Assembly (NCBI RefSeq): GCF_904849725.1
Contig: NC_058521.1
Span: 95,094,244 to 95,158,243, forward strand
Reading direction: 5' to 3'
DNA length: 64,000 nucleotides
From: Hordeum vulgare subsp. vulgare
Lineage: Eukaryota > Streptophyta > Magnoliopsida > Poales > Poaceae
Shown: positions 12,876 through 23,698 of the stretch, piece after piece
How the letters are laid out: every line of letters starts with the position of its first letter
Numbering within the stretch: position 1 is the first letter of the stretch
Position numbers and translations under genes: made by a program
The notes under the pieces: generated by a model
Database searches by the model: none
Told to the model about the DNA's origin: nothing
The model's input: the letters and a program-made list of their open reading frames with translations, nothing else

Positions 12876-12968
12876 CTCCTTCCGTTTCAAAATAACTGTC
12901 TCAAGCTTAGTATAACTTTGTATTAAAGTTAATACAAAGTTGAGACACTTATTTTCAGACGGAGGGAG
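12876..12968. mobile_element. Stowaway-type MITE, 93 bp
   Basis: It begins CTCCTTCCGTTTCAAAATAA and ends TTCAGACGGAGGGAG, forming terminal inverted repeats, and is flanked by TA on both sides (12874-12875 and 12969-12970). The centre is also a hairpin. These are the hallmarks of Tc1/mariner Stowaway MITEs. Confidence 0.9.
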
Positions 12969-13048
12969 TATTATTAAGACGGCCAGGCATTTGGCATGCG
13001 GTAGGGGGTGTCCCACAGTAGGCGGGGGAGTTTGGCGTGTCGGTTTGC

Positions 13049-13330
13049 TACTGCTCATATGCGGTCGCACATGTGAATGATGTACCCAACTAATGCACGT
13101 CCCTTTAGTGAGTGGTGGGCCGTACCAATTGTGGGCTGGTGCCACTACTCACATGCAGTTGAACATGTCAGTGATGCACCAAACCGATGCGCGTCCCTTC
13201 AATGTGCGGCGGGCCGGACCGGCCATGGGTTGGTGCCGCTGCTCACATGCGGTCGCACATGTCAGTGATGCACCAAGCCGATGCGTATCCCTTCGGTGAA
13301 CGGCGGACCGGACCGACCGTGTGTTCGTGC
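13049..13330. repeat. 94-bp tandem repeat, about three units
   Basis: The phrase ATGTNANTGATGNACC recurs at 13071, 13165 and 13259, exactly 94 bp apart. Each unit also holds CTCACATGCGGTCG and a GTGGGCCG/GCGGGCCGG block. Copies differ by 10-20 percent and the last is truncated. No coding role is seen. Confidence 0.8.
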
Positions 13331-13799
13331 GTCACGAACGACACATTGTAAGCTTACCACATGACTTAACTTGTAAAGTGTAACACTTGCTTCTTGATGA
13401 GTTTGTCCGGGAGAAATCCCGATTAGAAAGGCGATGACAGGTTTTTTCCCGCGTGCGAGGCGTGGTTTTTTAGTGGAGAGGGGTTGTGGGAGTTTGGCCT
13501 ACGGTTTGCATATGTTTGGAGGCGTATGTGGGCCCCACATTCTCGGAGGCCATCGTGGCAGAGCCAGACACCCACAACCTCTCACAGAAAAATAAAGAGA
13601 AGTCCATTGCGTGTTATTTTCTATAATCAGTTTTGAAATTTTCAATCGTTCAAGTATGACGTGATATCAGCCGCTCATTGATGTTGATCCAATGGTCCAA
13701 CTGTCTCGGATTTGCATCTACAGTATACTAATTGAACCCAACAGTGTCTATGTCATTCCGAAATCATCTTTTGAAACACAAGAGCTAGGAGTCTATCAT
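13331..13799. other. No gene recognised
   Basis: Unique-looking intergenic sequence with no ORF of weight, no terminal repeats and no splice-supported exon that I can see. Confidence 0.4.
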
Positions 13800-14321
13800 G
13801 AACAACAACACATATTACCTTTTGAAGGGTGGTGTCTCTTAGATTGATTAGGTGTCATTTGTGAGCCTTCAAATCTTGTGGAGTTTAACCAAGGAGTTTG
13901 TAAGGACAGATCACCTACTTCGTGAGAATCTATCCCGAGTGAGGATAGTCCTTCGTGGACATAAGCCATGATGACATAAACAAGATTGCTTCTTTGTAGA
14001 CCCTTCATGGATGGAGCCCTCCGTGGACCCATGCAATTGGTCCCCTCTATGGATTGAAATTTTCATCAATGTGGACCTACGATAGCACCACATATCGAAA
14101 CCATGCCAAAAATCACGATGTCCTCATTGCATTTGATTATCTCCTATCCCTCCTTTACGTTCATGTGCAAAGTATTTACTTTCGCTGCTATCTTAGACTT
14201 GCATGTGTTGGATGTGTCTGGACTTGTTAGTATTGTTAAAATCTGTCAAGAACTAAAGTTAGGAAAAAATTATTATTCACATAGTCTAATCATCCCCTCT
14301 CCAAACCTACTTGCAATCCTA
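13800..14321 (+). mobile_element. LTR remnant of an unnamed retrotransposon
   Basis: The run resembles, from memory, a Triticeae LTR with the phrases CCCTTCATGGATGGAGCCCT, AGCACCACATATCG and AGTCTAATCATCCCCTCTCC, closing with CAATCCTACA at about 14321 as such LTRs end before their primer site. The following TTGATACTTGAG is a poor primer-site match. No start is definable, so it is a fragment. The family is not assigned. Confidence 0.45.
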
Positions 14322-14345
14322 CACGGGTTGATACTTGAGAGAAAC

Positions 14346-14522
14346 ATGACGGAGATCGAGAAGAAGAAGACGCGGAAACAGATGCAGCTTGAGAAGGCGA
14401 AGGCAAGGGAGCACATTGAGATTGATACAGAGAGAAGGTGGGCACTGAAGCAAAGAGAGCGACAACGGAGGGCGAACAAGTTATGCTCACAAGGATTATC
14501 CAGGAGTCCAAAATCATATTGA
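14346..14522 (+). pseudogene. Charged coiled-coil ORF fragment
   Basis: A 58-residue frame starting MTEIEKKKTRKQMQLEKAKA is very rich in Lys, Arg and Glu and predicts a coiled coil. It resembles the C-terminal coiled region of plant Myb/NAM-associated proteins, including those of PIF/Harbinger transposons, but the match is to composition more than to a motif. A short continuation in another frame follows to about 14570. It is most likely a transposon gene fragment. Function is not assigned. Confidence 0.3.
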
Positions 14523-14570
14523 CCTACACTAGCTTCGTAAGTCTGGACGAAAAGAAAGACATCAATGTAT

Positions 14571-15520
14571 GTAATGTTTTTTTTTATTCATTCGATTTAA
14601 CAACTATGTTTGAAATGATGAATTATTATCCAAGATCATGTTCAAACTGATGAGTAGCTTAATTTGTTGATTGTTGAATTGTTTAATTATTTGTGTTTAA
14701 ATATTGTTGAATATGTGATATATGATTAAAAATATTAAAAGTATGAAAAAAAGGACAAGACGTATGGGAAGAGAGAAATAGGAACGCTGCATCGTATTTT
14801 ACAATTGCCGGTTCAGTTTTCTCTGTTTAATGCTTCTTTCTGTTTGAAAGAACAGCCAATGCTCTTGGTCCTTCAGGTTTTCGTGGAAGGGAATAAAATG
14901 ATACAACTCCACCTCTGATCGAACTACTTCAAACATTGTTTCTTTGTAGCCGAAAAATTAATCGTTCAAGGAGTTATTGAGAGAATAGTTTTCCTAGTGA
15001 ATATAACTTTTTTCCTTCATTTTATCACCATCCCAGTTTACAAAATTTTAAGTTTTGTAACGTACCGTTGTTTTCTCAGTAGAGATGGTTACCAATGGAA
15101 GCAACTGTAGAGAGGCGGATCGGGCTTGTGAAATCATCCTTGCAGATCCAGTTGGTTTTGGGTCGGGATGCAAACCACTAACGACCATTTCAAACGCAAA
15201 TAGGTTAGGTCAATAAGTGAGCGTACTAGCATATATTATGGTTGGTCGGCCGTGCCAAAAACGAGGGTTTAAACAAGGCAGGTAAAGGACTTTGAAAACT
15301 AGGCCATCGCCCTGGAATCTAGCAGAAAAATCAGACGCATACGCACACACGCAAAAACCAAAGTGACAACGTACACGTTACAATTGACTTTTTGGAAAGG
15401 AGTAGGTAAACGTTGCTGCCTGCACGGCGTAGAAAATTAGGCAAGAGCAGGTAGGAAGCAAACGAATTGAGAGCAGGCAGCTGCATTGTTTTGGAATCCT
15501 CCACGCAAGCTATATCTGTT
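14571..15520. other. No gene recognised
   Basis: AT-rich intergenic sequence. No motif, repeat or supported exon was found on either strand. Confidence 0.4.
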
Positions 15521-15764
15521 TTAGGCTGGTTGTAATGGATAGTATCATAAGTTAATATCATTCATATAATACTAGTATATAATACTATCTTTCTAATACA
15601 TAGTATAATATATTAGTATCATAGATCACTTATTTATTATGATACAATATCATGATATGATACTTAATCATCTTTTTTTTCATTTAATTACATGCCACAT
15701 CATTAAAATTGTCTAGTTGACATGCATGATACTAGCTATGATACTCCCATAACAACCAACCTAA
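15521..15764. mobile_element. MITE with TTAGGCTGGTTGT ends, 244 bp
   Basis: The left end TTAGGCTGGTTGTAATGG is matched in inverted form by CCATAACAACCAACCTAA at the right end. The interior is built of repeated GATACTA / TAGTATCAT phrases and folds back on itself. This is a common grass MITE; the ends do not show a clear target duplication, so the superfamily is left open. Confidence 0.75.
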
Positions 15765-15924
15765 GTATATAGGCAGTGACGAGGTGGGAGGAGAATGTCA
15801 AAATTACAGCGGGCTAACGATTTATGATGCATGATAACACATGCTTCCATGCGTCAGGACAAAGCGGAGTAACCTAAAGCTTGAGATAAACATGACTTTT
15901 GTTGCGCTCCTTTTTAATGTGATA

Positions 15925-16037
15925 CTTCTTCCGTCTGAAATTACTTGTCATAAAAATGGATGTATGTAGACATATTATAGTTCTAGATATATCTATTTCT
16001 TTTTATTTTAACGACAAGTAATTCCAGACAGAGAGAG
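15925..16037. mobile_element. Stowaway-type MITE, 113 bp
   Basis: It starts CTTCTTCCGTCTGAAATTAC and ends GTAATTCCAGACAGAGAGAG, an imperfect terminal inverted repeat, with TA at 15923-15924 and 16038-16039. It is more worn than the other copies. Confidence 0.8.
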
Positions 16038-16374
16038 TAGGAAATAACCAAAAACTTGAGCCTACAATGCTACAAAATTTGAAATCCTAATTAAAAAACA
16101 AAAATCAGAAGGAGACATTACGTTCAAGAATGTTACAAGAAATTCAAGAGGCCATACAATGATTTGCTACTCTAAATCACGACAAGAAATTAACAACCAC
16201 ATTGTTGGTAAAAACTCAAGCATAAGGATCTTTTTTTATACAACAATAATATTTGTGTAAGATTTTTCTTATTTTGACAGAGAAAAATTGAAAATAGGTT
16301 CAACAGCACCGTTGATGAAAGCTACACTGCACCAGTTTTCTAGATGGTAGACCCTTTCGTTATTTACTTATATA
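16038..16374. other. No gene recognised
   Basis: AT-rich spacer between two MITEs with nothing identifiable. Confidence 0.4.
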
Positions 16375-16539
16375 CTCCCTCCGTTTCTAAATATAATTCT
16401 CTTAAGAGATTTCAAAAAGGACTACACATACATACGAATGTATATAGACATACTATATAGTATAGATTCATTCGTTTTGCTCCGTATATAATCCGTAATG
16501 AAATCTTTAAAAAATATTTATATTTGGAAATGGAGGGAG
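16375..16539. mobile_element. Stowaway-type MITE, 165 bp
   Basis: It begins CTCCCTCCGTTTCTAAATAT and ends ATATTTGGAAATGGAGGGAG, with TA on both sides (16373-16374 and 16540-16541). Length and ends match the Thalos-like group of Triticeae Stowaways. Confidence 0.9.
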
Positions 16540-16844
16540 TACATATGGGTTTTCAATTAAACTCAACAAAAAGGATTTACTAAGTGAGTGCAGTAAAAAA
16601 CTAAGGAGACATCTAGAATATTGGGTTGCCAACACTTAACATTAACAATAGCACAAATATCAAAAGTGGATTAACGGTTCTTAATTCTAAGTCTCTAACA
16701 GGTGAAAGCATGCTTGACATCAACAAAAGTGAGATTCCTAGCAGTCAGGAAATAATAAGCCATGAGCACCACAAATCCTCTGCAAGATTCTTTACATACC
16801 TAATGATGTCTACAGATAATACTATGTTTCATATTAATATTAAT

Positions 16845-17102
16845 GAGGTCTTCTTCGGTACAACCCCCCTAAACATAAAAGGGCAGTATGGTCATTGCAC
16901 GTTCCGTACCGTATCGTATCTGTCGCCCCGTCCATCGTACGCCCGCCCGCCCGTCGTACATACGCCACGTCACCCACGCGTCGGCGGTTTGGTTGAAAAA
17001 AAAGCCTAGCTTCATCACGCCCGCCTCCGCCCCCGCGACTCCACCGCCGCGACTCCACCGGCGCGACGTCTCCACCGTCGTCCCCGGCGCCGACGTGGCT
17101 CC
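16845..17102 (+). repeat. MULE left terminal inverted repeat
   Basis: The repeat runs from GAGGTCTTCTTCGGTACAA to CGCCGACGTGGCTCC and matches the right repeat along its length, including ACGCCACGTCA, CACGCGTCGGCGGTTTGGTT and AGCTTCATCACGCCCGCC. It lacks the extra GC-rich internal copies seen on the right. Such repeats normally hold the promoter of the adjacent transposon gene. Confidence 0.8.
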
Positions 17103-17969
17103 GAAGAAGAAGTGATTATAAATAGCTATTTGCTTAGTTTGAATCTATGGATGGTTTACATGGGTGGCCTAGATTGGCTTGGATAACAGGATTTTCTGTG
17201 TGGGCCACAGTGGGCCAAATTGCCTTTTATGTGTAACATGTGGATCACTCCATCTCACTCTTCACCATCCATTGCCATCAAGCTCTCTCCCCTGTGACAG
17301 TTCAGTTCCTTGTTGCTAGGCCCTGATAATACCTGCCTAGTGCGCAACACTTTTTTGATCCTTGGCTTGTATCGCCACCGTTGGTTGTTTTTAATCATTT
17401 ATGTTTGTTCGAGAGGGTAGTTCACATTTAATTTTTTTACCTTCTCCAAGCTGTGATCGAATGGAACTTAATTGCATTCCGGTCATTACGAGATTCAGCT
17501 CAATCTAAAGCCTTTTCTCTGACATCAGAACAAGCTTATAGTCTGCATAGAATCTTGAGGCTGCCAAAGGGCATATGGACAATTCTAATGAATCTGATGC
17601 AGGTTTCAGATGCTTATGGGATGCTTGCTTATGGGTCAATAATTTATTCAATAATTCACTTGTCCAATATTCTAATTGTATGAATAATCATACCTTCCAC
17701 TCATTTTAATTGATTGAAGTTTGTGATAACGCGGGCAGCAAGGACCTCATATTCAGCAATCAGCAAGGCAAATTATTTATTGATTTTCATAGCAAGCTGT
17801 TTGGAGACACGATATGAATGATTTGTTAATGTTGTTTATAATGCATTTAAGTATATAGCACTTGTCGTATTGAAATACTTTGTGCTATTGATTGAAAAAT
17901 GCTAATCACTTTATGTTTACTGTTCCTCTTCAAGTTGTCAATTGCTGAACTAGGACAAATTAATATTCA
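17103..17969. other. MULE interior spacer, origin unclear
   Basis: No clear gene. A 76-codon plus-strand frame at 17453-17683 has no family I recognise. It may be captured host sequence, but there is no splice evidence strong enough to call an exon. Confidence 0.35.
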
Positions 17970-18113
17970 CTTCTTCTTCGGTACAACCCCAAACACAAGG
18001 ACGGCTGAAATTAAACGATACCCCTTCGTAACAAAGGGCAGGATGGTCTTTTCCCCCGTCCCGACGTACGCGCGTCATCCCGACGCGCGCCAGCTGACGA
18101 ACTGGCGACGTAC
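17970..18113 (+). repeat. Second MULE end-like sequence
   Basis: CTTCTTCTTCGGTACAACCCC repeats the first 20 bases of the left terminal repeat 1.1 kb downstream in the same orientation. It is followed by a looser match (AAAGGGCAGGATGGTC, then GCGACGTACATGA). It may mark the true end of an inner MULE or a duplicated terminal repeat. Confidence 0.5.
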
Positions 18114-18189
18114 ATGAGCCCCGGGATACGCGTCGTACCCGCGTCCACCCATTGCGACGTGGCGTCTTCACGTCGGTCTGACCGCGGTC

Positions 18190-18545
18190 AATCCGTCGGT
18201 TCCCGAGACCGCGCCATTAATCCAGCGTTGCGTCGTCAGTTCGCGTCGGTTCCCGAGGCCGCCGCCATTAATTCCGCGCTGCGTCGCCAGTTCGCGACGG
18301 TACCCGAAGCCGCCGCCATTAACCATCGCGTCAGCGCCCCGTCGCCAGCTCGTCTCGTCGGTTCCCGAAGACGCCATTAATCGCCGCGTCAGCGCCCCGT
18401 CGTCCCATGCCGCCGTTAGCCCGTTGGTTCGCCGACTCCCGAGGCGACGCCATTAATGGCGGCCGCGTCGTCAGAGCCCAGTCGCGTCGGTTTCTGACGC
18501 CGTCGCCACTGGCCCGCTGGTTCGACGGCTCCCGAGGCAACGCGC
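18190..18545 (+). repeat. Degenerate 50-60 bp GC-rich tandem repeat
   Basis: GGTTCCCGAGGC-like and CGCCATTAAT phrases alternate about every 50-60 bp, with GGT(T/A)CCCGA at about 18198, 18248, 18299 and 18359 and more worn copies to 18540. It lies just upstream of a TATA box, so it could act as an upstream promoter region. That role is inferred. Confidence 0.6.
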
Positions 18546-18605
18546 ATTCACTTCGGGGGAGTTACGCCGGCCAGCTGCCCCGTCGCCTCCCCTCCCGTCG
18601 TTGCG

Positions 18606-18616
18606 CTATATATACC
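18606..18616 (+). promoter_or_regulatory. TATA box for the unknown MULE gene
   Basis: CTATATATACC stands alone in a strongly GC-rich stretch, about 137 bp before codon 18743 where the coding frame seems to begin. The spacing suits a plant promoter with a leader of about 100 nt. Confidence 0.55.
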
Positions 18617-18742
18617 CGTCGTCCCGCGGCTCGTCGGCACACCCGTCGCTCCCCTGCTCTCCTTCTCTCCCCTGCTCTCCGACGTCCCGCCGCTTCTCCC
18701 AACGTTCTCTTCCTCCCTCCCCCGTTCTCCGTCATCCCGGCG

Positions 18743-19464
18743 ACGGATCACGCCGGCGGCAGCAGCTCCGGCGGCGGCGGCGTGTCGGAGAGCAACTGGC
18801 CCCAGAGCATCGACAAGCTGCTGACGGAGGAGCTCTACGGCTACGGCCTCCTCGTCCCGCCGGGGTGGCGCCTTGCAAAACCATGGAGGATTTGCAAGGA
18901 CGGCTATCCAACGCTGGACAACCCCGCAACGCCGGAGCAACTCCGGGTCCATCCCGGCGGCCGCTACAACATCCGCGGCTGGCACGACTATTGGGACGGA
19001 AAAAACTACAACGACGTCATCGGGCTTCACCGGCAGGCGGCGGCGGCAGGCAACGCCGGCGGCATCCCGCGTCCCCGTCGGGCGGCGATCCCCCACCCAC
19101 CGCCGGTGGCCCCGGTGGTGGCCCCGGCTATCCCGGCGGAGTACGAAGTGCCGCCGGAACAGTTCGTCCTCCGCGAGGACGGTGACCCGACGACTCGCCG
19201 GGGCTACTCGTCGCCATGCGGGTGTCGCAGGCGACGGCGGCAGCGGCCGCGGCGGCGAGGGAAGAGGCGGAGATCGCGACGGCGATCCAGGGGACGGCGG
19301 CAGTGGCGGCTAACCCGCCACCCGTCGGCGATGACGACGACGTCGACTGGGACGCCCTCGCCAACAGCTCCGACAACGACGACGGCGACGACGACGACGG
19401 CGACGGCGAGGACGGCGACGGCGTGATGGACGGGCCCGCCGTCGTCTACCTGGACTCCGATTAG
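18743..19464 (+). pseudogene. Unknown protein with acidic C-terminus, MULE-borne
   Basis: I do not recognise the family. A GC-rich frame reads from 18743 through a Gly/Ser linker, a compact conserved-looking block (NWPQSIDKLLTEELYGYGLL, PPGWRLAKPWR, GGRYNIRGWHDYWDGKNY) and a Pro/Ala stretch with PAIPAEYEVPPEQFVLRED. A frameshift near 19200-19220 is needed to reach the second half, an Ala-rich helix and an Asp-rich tail ending VVYLDSD at 19464. There is no in-frame ATG after the TATA box; codon 18743 is ACG where a start would fit. The block of Trp, Tyr and Gly looks like a folded domain. The lost start and frameshift make it a probable pseudogene of a gene carried by, or belonging to, the MULE. 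Confidence 0.5.
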
Positions 19465-19720
19465 ATTAGGATTTATTAGAATTTACTAATATTTAATTAA
19501 ATTTTATTTTTAGTTTTTTTAATTATGTTCGAATGTAATCGGGAACTATGAAATTTTATCTAAATTTATTATGAATCTAAATTTCTTTACATTGTTATTA
19601 TTATTATTTATTTGAAATATTTAAATCGTTTACATAAGTTAACTAAATATTTAAATTTTATCTAATATATAAATTTTACAAAAATGAAAAAAAACTAAAA
19701 ATTAATAACTTATATTTTTT
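19465..19720. other. AT-rich 3' flank of the unknown gene
   Basis: Composition drops abruptly from GC-rich to AT-rich after the stop codon. Nothing else is identifiable. Confidence 0.4.
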
Positions 19721-19960
19721 CTTAAACGATATAAACATTCATGAAATTATATTACGACGTAAAAAAATTCTTAAACGATATAAACATCCATGAAATTATA
19801 TTAAAAAAATCGTAAATGATATAAACATTCATGAAATTATATTAAGACAGTAAAAAATTTCTTAAACGATATAAACATTCATGAAATTATATTAAATAAT
19901 ATTTCTTAAATAGTATATAAATAACATATAATTTTTCTTAAACGATATAAAAACGTAAAA
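19721..19960. repeat. AT-rich short tandem repeat, 41-50 bp units
   Basis: CTTAAACGATATAAACATTC followed by ATGAAATTATATTA recurs from 19721, 19770, 19811 and 19861, with two worn copies to 19960. Spacings are 49, 41 and 50 bp. It immediately precedes the 317-bp array. Confidence 0.8.
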
Positions 19961-19971
19961 AATTTATATTG

Positions 19972-22900
19972 CCTTCATGAAATTCACCTAACTTTTGCCG
20001 GCATCGGAGAATGGACATGCAATGATTTCACGCAAAATTTCGACGAAATCGGAGACCAAACGCACGTTGCGTCACGTCCGGCATCTATTTTTGCCGGTTT
20101 TTGAATGGAAATTCAAAAAAAAGCACGGATTCTCAGAAAATTCTAAAATTTGACGTGCCGGCTTGTGAAGTTCGTCATGAAGCGTGGAAAAAAAATGAAA
20201 TTTTTTCATGAAGGAGAGTTGCAAGATGGCATTGTAGCACCCCTTCCGTCCATACCAACACCCATGGGTTCCACATGAAGTACATGGATGCATTCATGAA
20301 ATTCACCCAACTTTTGCCAGCACCTAAGAATGCACATGCAATGATGCCACGCAAAATTTCGACGAAATCGGATACCAAATGCACGTTGCGTCACGTCCGG
20401 CATCTCTTTTTGCCGGTTTTTAAATGGAAATTCATAGAAAAGAACGAATTGTCATAAAATACTAAAATTTGACGTGCCGCCTTGTGAAGTTCATCATGAA
20501 GCGTGCAAAAAAATGAATTTTTTCATGAAGGGGAGTTGCAAGATGGCGTTGTAGCACCCCTTCCGTCCATACCGACACCCATGGGTTGCACATGAAGTAC
20601 ATGGATGCATTCATGAAATTCACCCAACTTTTCCCGGCACCTGAGAATGCACATGCAATGATGCCCCGCAAAATTTCGACGAAATCGGAGACCAAACGCA
20701 CGTTGCGTCACGTCTGGTATCTGTTTTTGCTGGTTTTTGAATGGAAATTCAAAAAAAGCATGGATTGTCAGAAAATTCTAAAATTTGACGTGCCGCCTTG
20801 TGAAGTTCATCATGAAGCGTGGGAAAAAATAAAAAAAATCATGAAGGAGAGTTGCAAGATGGCGTTGTAGCACCACTTCCGTCCATACCAACACCCATGG
20901 GTTGCACATGAAGTACATGGATGCATTCATGAAGTTCACCCAACTTTTGCCGGCACCTCAGAATGCACATGCAATGATGCCACGCAAAATTTCGACGAAA
21001 TCGGAGACAAACGCACGTTGCGTCACGTCCGACATCTGTTTTTGCCGGTTTTTGAATGGAAATTCAAAAAAGAGCACGAATTGTGAGAAAATTCTAAAAT
21101 ATGACGTGCCGCCTTGTGAAGTTCATCATGAAACGTGGAAAAAAAATGAAAATTTTTCATCAAGGAGAGTTGCAAGATGGCGTTGTAGCATCCCTTCCGT
21201 CCATACCGACACCCATGGGTTGCATATGAAGTACATGGATGCATTCAAGAAATTCATCCAAATTATGCCAGCACCTGAGAATGCACATGCACTGATGCCA
21301 CGCAAAATTTCGACGAAATCGGAGACCAAACGCACGTTGCGTCACGTCCGACATCTGTTTTTGCCGGTTTTTGAATGGAAATTCATAAAAAAGGCACGGA
21401 TTGTCAGAAAATTCCAAAATTTGACGTGCCGCCTTGTGAAGTTCATCATGAAGCGTGGAAAAAAAATGAAAAAATTCCATGAAGGGGAGTTGCAAGATGG
21501 CGTTATAGCACCTCTTCCGTCCAAACCGACACCCATGGGTTCCACATGAAGTACATGGATGCATTCATGAAATTCACCCAACTTTTGCCGGCACCTGAGA
21601 ATGCACATGCAATGATGCCGCGCAAAATTTCGACGAAATCGGAGACCAAACGCACGTTGCGTCACGTCCGGTATCTGTTTCTGCCGGTTTTTGAATGGAA
21701 ATTAAAAAAAGCACGGATTGTCACAAAATTCTAAAATTTGACGTGCCGCCTTGTGCAGTTCATCATGAAGCGTGAAAAAAAATGAAATTTTGTCATGAAG
21801 GGGATTTGCAAGACGGCGTTGTAGCACCCCTTCCGTCCATACCGACACCTATGGGTTGCACATGAATTACATGGATGCATTCATGAAATTCATCCAACTT
21901 TTGTCGGCACCTGAGAATGCACAGGAAATGATGCCATGAAAGTTTCAAGGAAATCGGAGACCAAACGCACGTTGCGTCACGTCCCGCATCTGTTTTTGCC
22001 GGTTTTTGAATGGAAATTCATAAAAAAGCACGGATTGTCAGAAAATTCTAAAATTTAACATGTCGTCTTGTGAAGTTCATCATGAAGCGTGGAAAAAATG
22101 AAAAAAATTTCATAAAGGGGAGTTGCAAGATGGCGTTGTAGCACCCCTTCCGTCCATACCGACACCCATGGGTTGCAGATGAAGTACATGGATGCATTCA
22201 TGAAATTCACCCAAATTTTGCCGGCACCTGAGAATGCACATGCAATGATGCCACGCAAAATTTCGACGAAATCGGAGACCAAACGCACGTTGCGTCATGT
22301 CCGACATCAGTTTTTGCCGGTTTTTGAATGGAAATTCAAAAAAAAGCAAGGATTGTCAGAAAATTCTAAAATTTGACGTGCCGCCTTGTAAAGTTCATCA
22401 TGAAGCGTGGAAAAAAATGAAATTTTTTCATGAAGGGGAGTTGCAAGATGGCGTTGTAGCACCCCTTCCGTCCATACCCACACCCATGGGTTGCACATGA
22501 AGTACATGGATGCATTCAGGAAATTTACCCAACTTTTCCTGGCACCTGAGAATGCACATGCAATGATGCCACCCAGAATTTCGACGAAATCGGAGACCAA
22601 ACGCACGTTGCGTCACCTCCGAGATCTGTTTTTGCCGGTTTTTGAATGGAAATTCATAAAAAAGCACGGATTGTCAAAAAATTCTTAAATTTGACGTGTC
22701 GCCTTGTGAAGTTCATCATGAAGCGTGGAAAAAAATGAAAAAATTTCATGAAGGGGAGTTGCAAGATGGCGTTGTAGCACCCCTTCCGTCCATACCGACA
22801 CCCATGGGTTGCACATGAAGTACATGGATGCATTCATGAAATTCACCCAACTTTTGCGGGCACCTGAGAATGCACATGCAATGATGCCACGCAAAATTTC

Positions 22901-23698
22901 GACGAATTCGGAGACCAAACGCATGTTGCGTCACGTCCGACATTTGTTTTTGCCGGTTTTTGAATGGAAATTCAAAAAAAAACACGGATTGTTAGAAAAT
23001 TCTAAAATTGGACGTGCCGCCTTGTGAAGTTCATCATGAAGCATGAAAAAAAATGAAATTTTTTCATGAAGGGGAGTTACAAGATGGCGTTGTAGCACCC
23101 CTTCCGTCCATACCGACACCCATGGGTTGCATATGAAGTACATGGATGCATTCATGAAATTCACCCAACTTTTGCTGGTACCTGAGAATGCACATGCAAT
23201 GATGTCACGCAAAATATCGACGAAATCGGAGACCAAACGCACGTTGCGTCACGTCCGGCATGTGTTTTTGCCGGTTTTTGAATGGAAATTAAAAAGAAGC
23301 ACGGAGAAAATTCTAAAATTTAACGTGCCGCCTTGTGAAGTTCATCATGAAGCGTGGAAAAAAATGAAAAAATTTCATGAAGGGGAGTTGCAAGATGGCG
23401 TTGTAGCACCCCTTCCGTCCATACCGACACCCATGGGTTGCACATGAAGTACATGGATGCATTCATGAAATTCACCCAACTTTCACCGGCACCTGAGAAT
23501 GCACATGTAATGATGCCACGCAAACTTTCGACGAAATCGGAGACCAAACGGACGTTGCGTCACGTCCGGCATCTGTTTTTGCCGGTTTTTGAATGGATAT
23601 TTAAAAAAAACACGGATTGTGAGAAAATTCTAAAATTTGACGTGTCGCCTTGTGAAGTTCATCATGAAGAGTGGAAAAAAATGAAAAAATTTCATGTA
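19972..23698. repeat. Tandem array of about 11.7 monomers of ~317 bp
   Basis: The landmark TTCATGAAATTCACCCAACT recurs near 19973, 20290, 20607, 20924, 21242, 21562, 21879, 22195, 22513, 22831, 23149 and 23460, giving spacings of 311-320 bp, mostly 316-318. Monomers look about 95 percent alike; most length changes are in A-runs after AATGGAAATTC and after GCGTGG. Because 318 is 106 codons, long frames appear on both strands (for example 20902-21549 on plus). Since A-run slippage repeatedly breaks these frames and both strands are open, I read it as a noncoding satellite-like array inside the MULE. Confidence 0.9.

Noticed and set aside
20902..21549. A 215-codon plus-strand frame inside the 317-bp array, as a possible repeat protein.
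   Set aside because: It spans two monomers only because one A-run length keeps frame; neighbouring monomers break it, the opposite strand is equally open, and there is no promoter or splice signal.
19972..23698. Regularly spaced repeats that might suggest a CRISPR array.
   Set aside because: The units are ~317 bp with no unique spacers, and the genome is clearly a plant.
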